37,779 nt of DNA from an uncultured bacterium (lineage in GTDB: Bacteria; Bacillota; Clostridia; Oscillospirales; CAG-272): contig CASDOQ010000019.1 of assembly GCA_949282345.1 (NCBI GenBank), forward strand, positions 1-37,779. Reading direction: 5' to 3'. The position numbers and the translations under genes were made by a program. Numbering within the stretch: position 1 is the stretch's first letter; the number at the start of each line of letters is the position of its first letter. Of this stretch, positions 1 through 8,598 are shown piece by piece. The notes beneath the pieces were generated by a model. The model made no database searches, was not told the DNA's origin, and saw nothing but the letters and a program-made list of their open reading frames with translations.

Positions 1-140
1 TCTGTTCGTCAGGCTACGATTTCGCTATCCCTTCTTCTCGCCTACACCTCACGGTGTAAACCTTGGGAGTCGCTTTCGGGTTGGTCGGTAACTACCTCCC
101 AGCGGACTTTCACCGCAGAGCATTGATATGCCCGTCATAC
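1..140 (-). mobile_element. Group II intron, 5' end (domain I), cut by window edge
   Basis: Read on the minus strand, this stretch begins GTATGACGGGC at 140, close to the GUGYG start of group II introns. It continues with GCGGTGAAAGTCCGC, a GUGAAAGUCC-type domain I signature, then the CCGACCAACCCGAAAGCGAC and CCTGACGAACAGA blocks that resemble domain I of bacterial introns such as the Oceanobacillus iheyensis one (from memory). The rest of the ribozyme and any reverse transcriptase lie beyond base 1. It has the same orientation as the ribosomal operon and begins directly after the rplQ terminator T-run, which is the target preference known for group IIC introns. The class is inferred from position, not from an intron-encoded protein. 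The exact 5' boundary (about 140) is a guess. Confidence 0.8.
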
Positions 141-170
141 CAAAAAAGAACGCCCCCGAGGGGACGTTCT
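141..170 (-). terminator. Rho-independent terminator of the ribosomal operon
   Basis: On the minus strand AGAACGTCCC and GGGGCGTTCT (147-170) pair into a stem of ten to eleven pairs with one G-T wobble and a CTCG loop, followed by TTTTTTG. It lies 11 nt past the rplQ stop and is the only strong terminator between rpsJ and rplQ. The intron described above starts directly after its T-run. Confidence 0.9.
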
Positions 171-181
171 CTGATCGAAAA

Positions 182-655
182 TCATTCTGCGGCAGGAGCT
201 TCAGTTGCTTCTGCAACAGGGGCTTCCGCTACTTCAGCAGCAGGGGCAGCCTTTTTCCGGGGAGCCTTCTTGGCCGCTTTCTTTTCCACCGGCTTCTCTT
301 CTTCCTTATCAGCTTCCACCAAACGGATCAGCGCCATATCGGCACCGTCGCCGCGACGCGGCCCGAGGCGGTAGATGGCGGTATACCCGCCGGCACGCTT
401 CTCATAAGAGGGGGCAATAGTATCAAAAAGCTTCTTTGCAACATCCTCCTTGGTGATGAAGGCGAGAGCCTGGCGATAGGAGGCCAGGGTTCTTGTTTTA
501 CCGAGGGTGATCATTTTTTCGGTGAGAGCGCTGACTTCCTTGGCTCTGGTAAGCGTCGTTTCGATCTTGCCGTTCTCAAGCAGATATGTCACCATGCCTC
601 TCAGCATGAGGTTTCTGTGAGCGGTCGGCCGGCCGAGCTTTCTCGTTCCGGGCAT
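182..655 (-). CDS. rplQ: 50S ribosomal protein L17
   Basis: L17 binds 23S rRNA in the large subunit near the peptide exit region. The protein has 157 residues. The N-terminal block [20 protein letters not shown] is a textbook L17 start, and the core ends near residue 120. The last 35-40 residues are a low-complexity tail of Lys, Ala, Pro and Glu, making it longer than the usual 112-130 residues. It is the last gene of the alpha operon, 26 nt after rpoA. An AGGAGGAAATT ribosome site precedes the ATG. Confidence 0.97.
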   Translation of the reverse strand: MPGTRKLGRPTAHRNLMLRGMVTYLLENGKIETTLTRAKEVSALTEKMITLGKTRTLASYRQALAFITKEDVAKKLFDTIAPSYEKRAGGYTAIYRLGPRRGDGADMALIRLVEADKEEEKPVEKKAAKKAPRKKAAPAAEVAEAPVAEATEAPAAE

Positions 656-681
656 TGTAATTTCCTCCTAACAGTTTTTGA

Positions 682-1650
682 TCATTCCTCAACCTTTTTC
701 AGATCAAGGCCGAGGGAATGAAGCTTCTGAATAACCTCTTCAAGCGATTTTCGGCCGAGGTTTCTGACCTTGATCATATCCTCTTCCGTACGGTCAATCA
801 GATCTTCTACGTTATCAATGCCGGCGCGCTTCAGGCAATTGAAGCTACGGACCGACAGGTCAAGTTCCTCAATGGTCATCTCAAGGACCTTTTCCTTCTT
901 GGTCTCTTCCCGTTCTACCATAATGACGGCATTCTTTGCTTCATCGGTCATGTCCACAAAGAGGTTGAGATGCTCGTTGAGAATCTTGGCTCCGTGCGAA
1001 ATCGCTTTTTTCGCACTCAAAGTGCCATTGGTAAGCACGTGCATGGTGAGTCTGTCATAGTCGGTAATGTTGCCGACACGGGTATTTTCTACCTTGTACT
1101 CCACCTTATATACCGGGGTAAAGATCGAATCGGTGAAAATCGTTCCGATCGGGGCACTGACACCCGAACCGAGCTGCGAAGTATAGTTCTGCTTATTCTT
1201 ATCTGCGGAAACATAACCGCGGCCTTCGTCAAAGGTAAGTTCCATGAAGAACCGGGAGCTGTCGCTGATGGTAGCCAGGACGTGATCCGGGTTCAGGATC
1301 TCGATATCCGCATCGGGTGAAATATCACCAGCGGTAACGACCTTCGGGCCGGTCACGTCGATCAGGACGGTCTTCGGACCTTCAGTATAGAGTTTTGCAA
1401 TGATCCCTTTGACATTCAGAATGATTTCCGGAACGTCTTCCTTCACACCGGCAACCGTTGAGATCTCGTGCTTGACGCCTTCGATCTTCACACTGGTCAC
1501 GGCGTAACCGGGCAGGGAGCTGAGCAGAATACGGCGGAGCGAATTGCCGAGTGTGATACCGTAGCCTCTCTCCAGAGGCTCAACGACAAACTCCGCTTCG
1601 CTACCGTCCTCAGTCAGTTCGGTAATGGAAATATTGGGTTTCTCAAACAT
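682..1650 (-). CDS. rpoA: DNA-directed RNA polymerase alpha subunit
   Basis: This is the alpha subunit, whose dimer nucleates RNA polymerase assembly. It has 322 residues, a normal length. The N-terminal assembly domain carries [17 protein letters not shown] near residue 35. The C-terminal domain carries [14 protein letters not shown] and [12 protein letters not shown], the helix-hairpin-helix surface that contacts UP elements and activators, including the conserved Arg of the RSFNCL motif. A TAGGAGGAGTAACCG ribosome site precedes the ATG. The gene follows rpsD after an unusually long 108-nt spacer and precedes rplQ. Confidence 0.98.
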   Translation of the reverse strand: MFEKPNISITELTEDGSEAEFVVEPLERGYGITLGNSLRRILLSSLPGYAVTSVKIEGVKHEISTVAGVKEDVPEIILNVKGIIAKLYTEGPKTVLIDVTGPKVVTAGDISPDADIEILNPDHVLATISDSSRFFMELTFDEGRGYVSADKNKQNYTSQLGSGVSAPIGTIFTDSIFTPVYKVEYKVENTRVGNITDYDRLTMHVLTNGTLSAKKAISHGAKILNEHLNLFVDMTDEAKNAVIMVEREETKKEKVLEMTIEELDLSVRSFNCLKRAGIDNVEDLIDRTEEDMIKVRNLGRKSLEEVIQKLHSLGLDLKKVEE

Positions 1651-1758
1651 CGGTTACTCCTCCTATCATAATTGGGTGGCTGACCCACTGAGGGCCAGGT
1701 CTGCCATTGGATGACGCACGCGCGTCGAAAAAACGGCGTGAGCGCCAAGCGGAGGCGA
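1651..1758 (-). promoter_or_regulatory. Structured rpsD-rpoA spacer
   Basis: This is a 108-nt spacer in an operon where most spacers are under 30 nt. On the minus strand TGGCAGACC and GGTCAGCCA can pair as two 4-bp helices separated by an A-A mismatch, and GACGC/GCGTC can form a small hairpin further upstream. S4, the product of the preceding gene, is the autoregulator of alpha operons in E. coli, so this could be an S4 site controlling rpoA. It could equally be a processing or mild attenuation site. No T-run is present. Confidence 0.35.
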
Positions 1759-2385
1759 TTATTTGGAATAAAGTTCGACGATGAGCTGTTCCTCGAACTC
1801 AAAGTCGATATCCTCGCGGGCAGGCAGGCTGACAACCTTGGCCGCAAGATCGGTCTCATTGAATTCAAGCCATTTGGGTCTGACGTGCGTACCGGCAGTC
1901 TCGGCGAGGGACTTGATCTTGGTTCCATCGCGGCGGCTTTCCTTCACGGCAACCACATCGCCTGCCTTCACCAGCATGGACGGGATCGTAGCCTTTTCGC
2001 CGTTCAGGGTGAAGTGTCCGTGCAGGACCAGAAGACGGGCTTCCTTCCGGCTGGACGCCATGCCCATACGGTACACAACGTTGTCAAGGCGTCTTTCAAG
2101 GAGGATGAGCAGGTTCTCACCGGTCATACCCTCTTTGACCTCTGCCATTTCATAATATTTTCTGAACTGTCTCTCAAGCACACCATAGTAACGCTTGGTC
2201 TTCTGCTTTTCGCGGAGCTGTCTGCCGTACTCTTCCACCTTCTTGCGGTCTGCACCGTGCTGACCGGGGGCGGTGGAACGATGTTCGAACGGGCACTTTG
2301 CGGAAACGCACTTATCGCCCTTCAGGAAAAGCTTGCAACCTTCTCTGCGGCAGAGCTTGCAGTCAGGACCTGTATATCTTGCCAT
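1759..2385 (-). CDS. rpsD: 30S ribosomal protein S4, zinc-binding form
   Basis: S4 is a primary 16S rRNA binder that starts small-subunit assembly. It has 208 residues. The N-terminus carries four spaced cysteines (CKLC, then CVSAKC), the zinc-binding form. The C-terminal S4 RNA-binding domain is present ([20 protein letters not shown]). The gene sits between rpsK (20 nt upstream) and rpoA, the arrangement seen in clostridia and proteobacteria, whereas Bacillus subtilis keeps rpsD elsewhere. An AGGGAGGTATAAAGAA ribosome site precedes the start. Confidence 0.97.
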   Translation of the reverse strand: MARYTGPDCKLCRREGCKLFLKGDKCVSAKCPFEHRSTAPGQHGADRKKVEEYGRQLREKQKTKRYYGVLERQFRKYYEMAEVKEGMTGENLLILLERRLDNVVYRMGMASSRKEARLLVLHGHFTLNGEKATIPSMLVKAGDVVAVKESRRDGTKIKSLAETAGTHVRPKWLEFNETDLAAKVVSLPAREDIDFEFEEQLIVELYSK

Positions 2386-2405
2386 TTCTTTATACCTCCC
2401 TTGAA

Positions 2406-2807
2406 TTATACACGGCGACGCTTAGGCGGGCGGCATCCGTTGTGAGGAATCGGCGTGACGTCACGGATCAACGTGATCTCAAGCCCGGCGGTCTGCAGAG
2501 CGCGAATAGCGGATTCACGTCCCGATCCCGGCCCTCTGACATAGACCTCGACGGTCTTCATCCCCTGCTCGACAGCGGCTTTCGCGGCGGTCTCGGCAGC
2601 GGTCTGCGCGGCGTACGGGGTGGATTTTCTCGATCCCTTGAAACCCATCTCACCGGCGGAGGCCCAGGAAATCGCGTTCCCCTGCACATCGGTGATGGTC
2701 ACAATGGTATTGTTGAAAGTAGAGCGGATATGAGCCGCACCCGTTTCGACGTTTCTGCGTTCACGGCGCTTTTTGACAATTTTCTTGCCGACAATAGCTT
2801 TAGGCAT
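2406..2807 (-). CDS. rpsK: 30S ribosomal protein S11
   Basis: S11 is a platform protein of the small subunit, near the mRNA exit. It has 133 residues. Recognisable blocks are [33 protein letters not shown] and the C-terminal [16 protein letters not shown], all characteristic of the family. It lies 13 nt after rpsM, with GGAGTGAGAAAAG as ribosome site. Confidence 0.98.
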   Translation of the reverse strand: MPKAIVGKKIVKKRRERRNVETGAAHIRSTFNNTIVTITDVQGNAISWASAGEMGFKGSRKSTPYAAQTAAETAAKAAVEQGMKTVEVYVRGPGSGRESAIRALQTAGLEITLIRDVTPIPHNGCRPPKRRRV

Positions 2808-2820
2808 CTTTTCTCACTCC

Positions 2821-3189
2821 TTACTTCTTCTTGTTGGCGATCGTCTTCGCCGGACCTTTTCTGGTTCTTGCATTGGTCTTGGTGCGCTGCCCTCTGACGG
2901 GGAGACCCTTTCTGTGACGGATCCCGCGGTAGCAGTTGATCTCGACCATGCTCTTGATGTTCATGGCGACTTCACGGCGGAGGTCACCTTCGACATGATA
3001 ATCCGCCTCGATGACATCACGGAGCTTTGCGATCTCGGTTTCGGTCAGGTCCTTCGCACGGGTATCAGGATCGATCCCGGTCTTGGCCAGAATATCCTGC
3101 GCGCTCTTCAAACCGATCCCGTAAATATACGTCAAGGCGATCTCGACGCGCTTGTTGTTGGGAATATCAACACCAGCAATACGAGCCAT
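2821..3189 (-). CDS. rpsM: 30S ribosomal protein S13
   Basis: S13 is a head protein of the small subunit that contacts the P-site tRNA and the L5 bridge. It has 122 residues. It starts [19 protein letters not shown] and has the helix-two-turn-helix block with YIYGIG. It ends in the basic tail [15 protein letters not shown] that reaches the decoding site. It is 44 nt after rpmJ, with an AAGGAGAGTAAATATCC ribosome site. Confidence 0.98.
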   Translation of the reverse strand: MARIAGVDIPNNKRVEIALTYIYGIGLKSAQDILAKTGIDPDTRAKDLTETEIAKLRDVIEADYHVEGDLRREVAMNIKSMVEINCYRGIRHRKGLPVRGQRTKTNARTRKGPAKTIANKKK

Positions 3190-3233
3190 GGATATTTACT
3201 CTCCTTTTTGTTATAAATTGACCGCTAAGGTCA

Positions 3234-3347
3234 TCAGCCCTGCTTCTGCTTATGCTTGGGGTTTTCGCAGATAACCATTACACGGCCTTTTCTCTTGATG
3301 ATTTTGCACTTTTCGCAAATCTTCTTGACGGAAGGCTTTACTTTCAT
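3234..3347 (-). CDS. rpmJ: 50S ribosomal protein L36, zinc-ribbon form
   Basis: This 37-residue gene was translated by hand from the minus strand: it begins [16 protein letters not shown] and ends [10 protein letters not shown]. It has the Cys-x2-Cys ... Cys ... His zinc ribbon, the C+ form of L36. L36 sits in the large subunit near the GTPase region. It lies between infA (30 nt upstream) and rpsM, the usual location, and the size matches the family's 37 residues exactly. Confidence 0.95.
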   Translation of the reverse strand: MKVKPSVKKICEKCKIIKRKGRVMVICENPKHKQKQG

Positions 3348-3377
3348 TCTTGTACACCGTTCCTTTCAGAAACAATT

Positions 3378-3599
3378 TTACTTTTTTCTCCAGGTGATGC
3401 GGCCCTTGGTCAGGTCATAGACCGAAACCTCAACAGTCACCGTATCTCCCGGGAGAATCTTGATATAGTTCATACGGAGCTTGCCGGAGATGTGCGCAGT
3501 CACCACGTGACCGTTCGGCAGCTTCACCTTGAAGGTGGCATTCGGAAGTGCTTCCAGCACCACGCCGTCTTCAAATTCAATCAAATCATCCTTCGGCAG
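3378..3599 (-). CDS. infA: Translation initiation factor IF-1 (probable CUG start)
   Basis: IF-1 is an S1/OB-fold protein that occupies the A site during initiation. From the CTG codon at 3599 the protein has 73 residues beginning (M)[18 protein letters not shown], the normal IF-1 start and length. The family blocks [20 protein letters not shown] and [13 protein letters not shown] are present. The first upstream ATG in frame is at 3626, overlapping the map stop by 4 nt. It has no Shine-Dalgarno and would add MNKCRGGII, foreign to the family. Those nine codons instead contain AGGGGAGGG (3614-3606), with GGAGG 7 nt before the CTG. ATT at 3602 is a second rare-start option. A coupled start at 3626 cannot be excluded. 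Confidence 0.9.
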   Translation of the reverse strand: MPKDDLIEFEDGVVLEALPNATFKVKLPNGHVVTAHISGKLRMNYIKILPGDTVTVEVSVYDLTKGRITWRKK

Positions 3600-3622
3600 A
3601 ATAATCCCTCCCCTGCATTTAT

Positions 3623-4375
3623 TCATCGGATGTAGGTCAACAGTTCGGGGCCGTTCTCACCGATCGCCACCGTATTTTCATAGTGGGCCGAGAGCGAACC
3701 GTCCGAAGTGACGACCGTCCAGTGATTTGCCAAGACGCGGACATCCGCGCCGCCTGCATTGACCATCGGCTCAATGGCTATCGTCATTCCCGGAAAGAGA
3801 CGCGGTCCGCGCCCCGGTGTGCCGAAATTCGGTACCTCGGGATCTTCATGGAGTTCTGCGCCCACGCCGTGGCCGACGTACTTCCGCACGACCGTATAGC
3901 CGAGCGGCTGCACATAGGATTCCACAGCGTGCCCGACGTCTCCTATCCGATTTCCGGAAAGAGCCATCGCGGCGGCACGGAAGAAACTCTCGCGCGTTGC
4001 CTCGATCAGCGCGGTAGCCTCCGGCGTGATCTGCCCGACGGGAAACGTACGGGCGGCATCCCCGGTAAAGCCGTGGATCGATGCACCGACATCCACCTTG
4101 ACGATATCGCCTTCCTTCAGGAGGCGGTCTGCCGAGGGGATCCCGTGAATGACTTCGTCGTTGATGCTGATGCAGGCCGCGCCCGGAAAGCCACCGTACC
4201 CGAGGAATGTCGGTCTGGCACCGCATTTTTCAATATAGTGCCGTATGACTTCATCGAGGGCTTTCGTGCTGATACCCGGGCGGATGGCCTCCTCGGCAAC
4301 GAGAAGAGCCTCTCCGGTGATCCGGCCTGCAATACGCATCTTTTTGAGCTGTTCGGTATTTTTGATCGGGATCAT
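3623..4375 (-). CDS. map: Methionine aminopeptidase, type I
   Basis: This enzyme removes the initiator methionine from new proteins. It has 250 residues in the pita-bread fold. The five metal ligands are visible in order: Asp in KVDVGA, Asp in TGDAART, His in [14 protein letters not shown], Glu in AIEPM and Glu in HYENT. There is no N-terminal SH3 or zinc extension. The start codon overlaps the adk stop (ATGA), and its own stop overlaps an ATG upstream of infA, so adk-map-infA are probably translationally coupled. A KOW-domain gene often found between map and infA in clostridia is absent. Confidence 0.97.
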   Translation of the reverse strand: MIPIKNTEQLKKMRIAGRITGEALLVAEEAIRPGISTKALDEVIRHYIEKCGARPTFLGYGGFPGAACISINDEVIHGIPSADRLLKEGDIVKVDVGASIHGFTGDAARTFPVGQITPEATALIEATRESFFRAAAMALSGNRIGDVGHAVESYVQPLGYTVVRKYVGHGVGAELHEDPEVPNFGTPGRGPRLFPGMTIAIEPMVNAGGADVRVLANHWTVVTSDGSLSAHYENTVAIGENGPELLTYIR

Positions 4376-5010
4376 GCATTGGCCTCCAACGCCGCAAGAA
4401 CCAGTTCCGTCGTGGCTTCCACGGTGTCCTGCCCGGTTACGCTGACCAGGAGACCGAGTTTCTCGTAAAAGCCTTTCAGGGGTTCGGTCGTGCTGTGATA
4501 GACCGAGAGACGATCCAGCACCACGGCGGGGTCATCGTCCGGCCGGACCGTAAGATCCGCGCAGCACTTGTCGCACTTCCCCTCCACGCGGGGGGGCTTG
4601 GAGGTCACATGATAGGTCGCTCCGCACGCGCCGCAGACGCGGCGGCCGCTCATTCTTGCAACGATCACGTCATCCGGGACGTCAAGAGAAAGAACGGCGT
4701 CGGGGCGGATCCCCATCCGATCCAGCGCCTCAGCCTGAGGCACCGTACGGGGAAATCCGTCTAAAATGAATCCGTTACGGCAATCGGGCTCTGCCAGCCG
4801 CTCGCGGATCAGTTCCACGACCACATCGTCGGGAACCAAAGCGCCGCGATCCATATAGGACTTTGCGGCAAGGCCGGTCGGTGTTCCGTCACGGACTGCC
4901 TGTCGGATGATCGCCCCAGTGGAGATCGTCGGAATGCCGTAGCGTTCCGAAAAGATCTCGGCCTGCGTGCCTTTTCCGGCACCCGGAGCCCCCAGAAATA
5001 TGATCTTCAT
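4372..5010 (-). CDS. adk: Adenylate kinase, zinc-LID form
   Basis: It interconverts ATP + AMP and 2 ADP. It has 212 residues starting MKIIFLGAPGAGKGTQAEIF, which holds the P-loop GAPGAGKGT. The AMP-binding block GFILDGFPRTVPQAEAL follows. The LID domain (about residues 125-160) carries CGAC and CDKC, the four-cysteine zinc site usual in Gram-positive long-form kinases. The frame stays open upstream but the added residues are unrelated to the family; MKIIFLG is the right start. The gene begins 19 nt after secY, as in most bacteria. Confidence 0.97.
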   Translation of the reverse strand: MKIIFLGAPGAGKGTQAEIFSERYGIPTISTGAIIRQAVRDGTPTGLAAKSYMDRGALVPDDVVVELIRERLAEPDCRNGFILDGFPRTVPQAEALDRMGIRPDAVLSLDVPDDVIVARMSGRRVCGACGATYHVTSKPPRVEGKCDKCCADLTVRPDDDPAVVLDRLSVYHSTTEPLKGFYEKLGLLVSVTGQDTVEATTELVLAALEANA

Positions 5011-5029
5011 ATCTCCGCACCTATGCTTC

Positions 5030-6448
5030 TCAGGATAGGAAGCCCTTATAGTTCCGCATGGTGAGCTGTCCTTCGATCTCGCGCGCGGTCTCAAGCGCGA
5101 TACCGACAACGATCAGGATCGACGTGCCGCCGAAGGTGAAGGTGGAGGCAATCGACGAGATGATGTTGGTGGCATAAGAGGTACCGAACACGCTGAAAAG
5201 GACATCGGCACCCGCATCGGATACGATGACTTTCAAGAGCGGTGACAGAATGAGCGGGTTGGCAATCGTTGGCAGGATGGCAATGATACTGAGGAAGAGC
5301 GCGCCCATCAGCGTGATCTTGCTGAGGATCCTCGCAATATACTCTGCGGTAGGTCTTCCCTGCCGGATACCGGGAATCATGCCCCCGTTTCTCTTCAGGT
5401 TGTTGGACACTTCCACCGGGTTAAAGGAAATCGTGATATAGAAGTAGGCAAATGCGATGATGAGGATAAAGAGGAGGAGCGGATAGAACCAACCGTCTGC
5501 CCCCAGGAAGCGATACAGACCGCCCCAGAAGTTATCCGTCGTTGCCGTGACACCGCACAGCGTCATGATCGTAGCCGGCAGGGTCACGATCGAAGAGGCA
5601 AAGATGACAGGCATAACGCCGGACATATTGAGCTGGAGGGGGAGATTGGTGTTCTGTCCACCGTACATCTTCCGTCCGACGACGCGTTTGGCATACTGGA
5701 CCGGGATCCTTCTTTCACTGCCCGTAATAAAGACAATGAAGAAGATCATGGCCAAAAGAGCCAGAAGGACCAGAAGAGCCAGACCGAGGCCGAGAATGCC
5801 GAGGCCGGCACTCTGACGGAAACCGACAATCGTCACCCGCACCATATTGATAATGGCGGAGGGCAGAGACTGGATGATGTTGAAGAAGAGGATGATCGAG
5901 ATCCCATTGCCAAGGCCGTTCTCGGTAATGCGCTCCGCCAACCACATGACGATGGCCGAGCCGGCGCAGAAGCAAAGAACGATGAGCACGGCATACAGGA
6001 ACCAGGGGCCGCCATAGAGCTGCGTGGCGGTCGTGACCAGCATCCCGTTATTGGCAAGCAACATATAGTAACCGATGGCGGTGACCAGCGAAAGAGCAAC
6101 CGTGACCCAACGGGTGTAGGTATTGATCTTCTGCTTGCCTTCCTCTCCCTGCTTGGACAGTTCCCCGAGCCGCGGGAATGCCACGCAGAGAAGCTGTATG
6201 ACGATCGACGCGGTGATATACGGGGAGATACCGAGGGCAAAGAGCGTTGCATTGGCAAGCGCGCCGCCCGAAAGGGTGCTCAGATACGTGAAGATCGTTC
6301 CGCTGAATACCGAGCTGAAGTTCTCAGCATTCACGAACGGTACGGGCAGAACCGCGCCGATACGGTACAGAACCAGGATGAAAAGCACGAAAAGAATCTT
6401 TTTACGCAGTTCGGGAGTCTTCCATGCTTTGACAAAGGTCTGAAACAT
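5030..6448 (-). CDS. secY: Preprotein translocase channel subunit SecY
   Basis: SecY is the membrane pore through which secreted and membrane proteins pass. At 472 residues it is longer than the usual 420-440. About ten hydrophobic segments are visible, with the plug-region pattern ALGISPYITASIVIQLL after the first and the C-terminal MRNYKGFLS. The extra length includes a loop of about 20-25 residues before the last membrane segment (roughly residues 395-435), just before the conserved FGGTSILIVVGIALET. One base separates it from rplO, and its ribosome site lies inside the end of rplO. Confidence 0.97.
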   Translation of the reverse strand: MFQTFVKAWKTPELRKKILFVLFILVLYRIGAVLPVPFVNAENFSSVFSGTIFTYLSTLSGGALANATLFALGISPYITASIVIQLLCVAFPRLGELSKQGEEGKQKINTYTRWVTVALSLVTAIGYYMLLANNGMLVTTATQLYGGPWFLYAVLIVLCFCAGSAIVMWLAERITENGLGNGISIILFFNIIQSLPSAIINMVRVTIVGFRQSAGLGILGLGLALLVLLALLAMIFFIVFITGSERRIPVQYAKRVVGRKMYGGQNTNLPLQLNMSGVMPVIFASSIVTLPATIMTLCGVTATTDNFWGGLYRFLGADGWFYPLLLFILIIAFAYFYITISFNPVEVSNNLKRNGGMIPGIRQGRPTAEYIARILSKITLMGALFLSIIAILPTIANPLILSPLLKVIVSDAGADVLFSVFGTSYATNIISSIASTFTFGGTSILIVVGIALETAREIEGQLTMRNYKGFLS

Positions 6449-6449
6449 T

Positions 6450-6890
6450 TCAGATCACCTCTGTCTTTCCACCTGCCGCTTCTATCTTCTCCTTCGCGGT
6501 ATTTGAAAAGACAGCCGCTTTCACGGTAAGTTTTTTAGTGAGTTCCCCGTCGCCGAGAATCTTGATACCGTCGCAAGCGCAGTCAAGGACGCCGGCGGCC
6601 AGGAGGGCTGCCGCATCCACCACTGCATCTTCTTCAAATCTGTTGAGCTTTTCCACGTTCACAATCGCGTAGGTCTTGCCGAATTTGTTGTAAAAACCTC
6701 TCTTCGGCAGTTTGCGGTACAGCGGGAGCTGACCGCCTTCAAATCCCGGACGGACACCGCCGCCGGAACGGGCATTCTGCCCTTTGTGGCCTTTACCGGC
6801 CGTTTTTCCGTTCCCCGAGCCAACGCCTCTTCCTTTGCGGAAGTTTTCCTTGGCGGAACCGGGGGCGGGAGAAAGTTCATAAAGCTTCAT
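6450..6890 (-). CDS. rplO: 50S ribosomal protein L15
   Basis: L15 is a late-assembling 23S rRNA binder. It has 146 residues. The Gly-rich basic N-terminal extension ([19 protein letters not shown], then [18 protein letters not shown]) is diagnostic. The C-terminal globular part ends [14 protein letters not shown]. It lies 26 nt after rpmD and one base before secY; the rplO-secY junction is probably coupled. Confidence 0.97.
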   Translation of the reverse strand: MKLYELSPAPGSAKENFRKGRGVGSGNGKTAGKGHKGQNARSGGGVRPGFEGGQLPLYRKLPKRGFYNKFGKTYAIVNVEKLNRFEEDAVVDAAALLAAGVLDCACDGIKILGDGELTKKLTVKAAVFSNTAKEKIEAAGGKTEVI

Positions 6891-6916
6891 TCTGTTTCCT
6901 CCTTTCGTATTCGAGA

Positions 6917-7096
6917 TCAGAGCGACTCGACTTTGACGAGGTGATGCAGGACGGCGACCTTGCCGGCCAGTACGGCGTCATTGTCATGGAGGACGCAGTC
7001 ACCGGGCTTCCGCAGTCCGAGGGACGCGGCGGTAACCTTCTGATTCGGCTTAGCGGCGATCAGGCTGCGGACGAGAACGACTTTAACCTTTTCCAT
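6917..7096 (-). CDS. rpmD: 50S ribosomal protein L30
   Basis: L30 is a small ferredoxin-like-fold protein of the large subunit. It has 59 residues from [17 protein letters not shown]. Two upstream in-frame ATGs (7114, 7105) exist, but the ribosome site GAGGAGG covers the second and is 8-9 nt before the ATG at 7096, which also gives the normal family length. With this start it lies 14 nt after rpsE rather than overlapping it. Confidence 0.95.
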   Translation of the reverse strand: MEKVKVVLVRSLIAAKPNQKVTAASLGLRKPGDCVLHDNDAVLAGKVAVLHHLVKVESL

Positions 7097-7110
7097 TCTG
7101 TTCATCCTCC

Positions 7111-7614
7111 TCAACCCTTGATTTCTTCCACGGGCAGGCCGCGGTGCTGTGCCACCTCTTCCGCCGTGCGCAGTTCGGCAAGACCCGCGAAGGTCGCCTT
7201 GACTACGTTGATGGGGTTAGAGGAGCGGAGGCACTTCGCACGGATGTTCTTCACGCCGGCGGCTTCAAGCACCTTACGGACTGCGCCGCCCGCAATGATA
7301 CCGGTACCGGGAGCGGCGGGCTTCAGAAGCACCTTGCCGGACCCGAACACCCCGATAACCTCGTGCGGGATGGTCGTATCGTTCAGCGATACGTTGATCA
7401 TGTTTTTCTTTGCATCTTCGATTCCCTTGCGGATCGCTTCGGGAACTTCGGCAGCTTTCCCGAGACCGTAGCCTACGCGGCCCTTGCCGTTACCGATAAC
7501 CATAACGGCGGCAAAGCGGGCAATACGTCCGCCCTTCACGGTCTTGGAAACACGGTTGAGTGCAACGAGCTGTTCCTGGAACTCGGGCTCGATTGCGTCA
7601 TTTCTTCTTGCCAT
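7111..7614 (-). CDS. rpsE: 30S ribosomal protein S5
   Basis: S5 helps form the mRNA entry channel and affects decoding accuracy. It has 167 residues. The N-terminal double-stranded RNA-binding domain includes [20 protein letters not shown] and [17 protein letters not shown], and the C-terminal domain has [18 protein letters not shown] and NPINVVKAT. It is separated from rplR by 53 nt. Confidence 0.98.
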   Translation of the reverse strand: MARRNDAIEPEFQEQLVALNRVSKTVKGGRIARFAAVMVIGNGKGRVGYGLGKAAEVPEAIRKGIEDAKKNMINVSLNDTTIPHEVIGVFGSGKVLLKPAAPGTGIIAGGAVRKVLEAAGVKNIRAKCLRSSNPINVVKATFAGLAELRTAEEVAQHRGLPVEEIKG

Positions 7615-7667
7615 GTTTATCTCCTTAAATTATTCTGAATCTTTCGGAGTGTGTACAAACCGGAAAA

Positions 7668-8027
7668 TCAGAACTTCAGGCCGCCCTCACGGGCACCCTC
7701 AGCCAGTTCCGATACACGTCCGTGGTAAATATAGCCGCCGCGGTCAAAAACGACCTCGGAAATGCCTTTTTCGATGGCGCGCTTGGCAATCGCTTCACCA
7801 ACGACCCTGGCAGCAGCCCGGTTCGAGCCGTTGCCTTCAAAGGAAGCCTCCAGCGTGGAAGCGGAAACGAGCGTAACGCCCTTATCGTCGTCAATGATCT
7901 GCGCGGAGATGTTGGCGTTTGAGCGATAGACGCACAGACGCGGTCTTTCGGCGGTGCCGTAAACCTTCGCACGGACTCTGACATGTCTCTTGAGGCGCTG
8001 TTTATTGCTGTCGATTCTCTTGACCAT
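7668..8027 (-). CDS. rplR: 50S ribosomal protein L18
   Basis: L18 binds 5S rRNA and delivers it to the central protuberance with L5. It has 119 residues. Matching blocks are [35 protein letters not shown] and the C-terminal [20 protein letters not shown]. It lies 18 nt after rplF. Confidence 0.97.
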   Translation of the reverse strand: MVKRIDSNKQRLKRHVRVRAKVYGTAERPRLCVYRSNANISAQIIDDDKGVTLVSASTLEASFEGNGSNRAAARVVGEAIAKRAIEKGISEVVFDRGGYIYHGRVSELAEGAREGGLKF

Positions 8028-8045
8028 ATCCGTAGACTCCTTTCA

Positions 8046-8585
8046 TTATTTACCGGTCTTACCGGCCTTGCGGCGGATCTTTTCGCCGGCATACTTGACG
8101 CCCTTGCCGAGGTAGGGTTCAGGCGGTCTCTTCTCGCGGATCTGAGCGGCGATCTGACCGACGGCCTGCTTATCGATCCCCTTCACGAGAATGGTGTTGC
8201 TGTCCGGCACCTCAAAGGTGATGCCGTCCTTCTCTTCAAAAAAGACCTGATGGGAGAAGCCGAGGTTGAGAACCAGCTTCTTACCCTGCTTTTCGGCACG
8301 GTAGCCGACGCCGACGATCTCCAGACGCTTGGAGTATCCGTTGCTGACACCCTCCACCATGTTGGCGAGCAGGGCGCGGGTCAGGCCGTGAATGGCGCGG
8401 TCTTCTTTCTCTTCGCTGTGACGGCTGACCAGGATGTGACCATCCTTCTCCTCGATCGTAACGGTCGGGAGGAAGGTCTGCGTCAGGGTGCCCATTTTTC
8501 CCTTCACGGTCACGACGTTGCCATCCGCGATCGTAACGGTGACACCGGCAGGAATGGCAATAGGGGCTCTTCCGATTCTTGACAT
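8046..8585 (-). CDS. rplF: 50S ribosomal protein L6
   Basis: L6 lies at the base of the stalk near the factor-binding centre. It has 179 residues with two repeats of the same fold. It starts MSRIGRAPIAIPAGVTV. The conserved C-terminal block PEPYLGKGVKYAGEKIRRKA is present; the family usually reads PYKGKG, so a Leu replaces Lys here. It is 13 nt after rpsH. Confidence 0.97.
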   Translation of the reverse strand: MSRIGRAPIAIPAGVTVTIADGNVVTVKGKMGTLTQTFLPTVTIEEKDGHILVSRHSEEKEDRAIHGLTRALLANMVEGVSNGYSKRLEIVGVGYRAEKQGKKLVLNLGFSHQVFFEEKDGITFEVPDSNTILVKGIDKQAVGQIAAQIREKRPPEPYLGKGVKYAGEKIRRKAGKTGK

Positions 8586-8598
8586 CTTCTTTGCCTCC

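Noticed and set aside
1..140. Could be part of an rRNA gene because it is GC-rich and structured next to ribosomal genes
   Set aside because: The GUGAAAGUCC-type signature and the CCTGACGAACAGA block are group II intron features and do not fit 16S, 23S or 5S rRNA as I know them.
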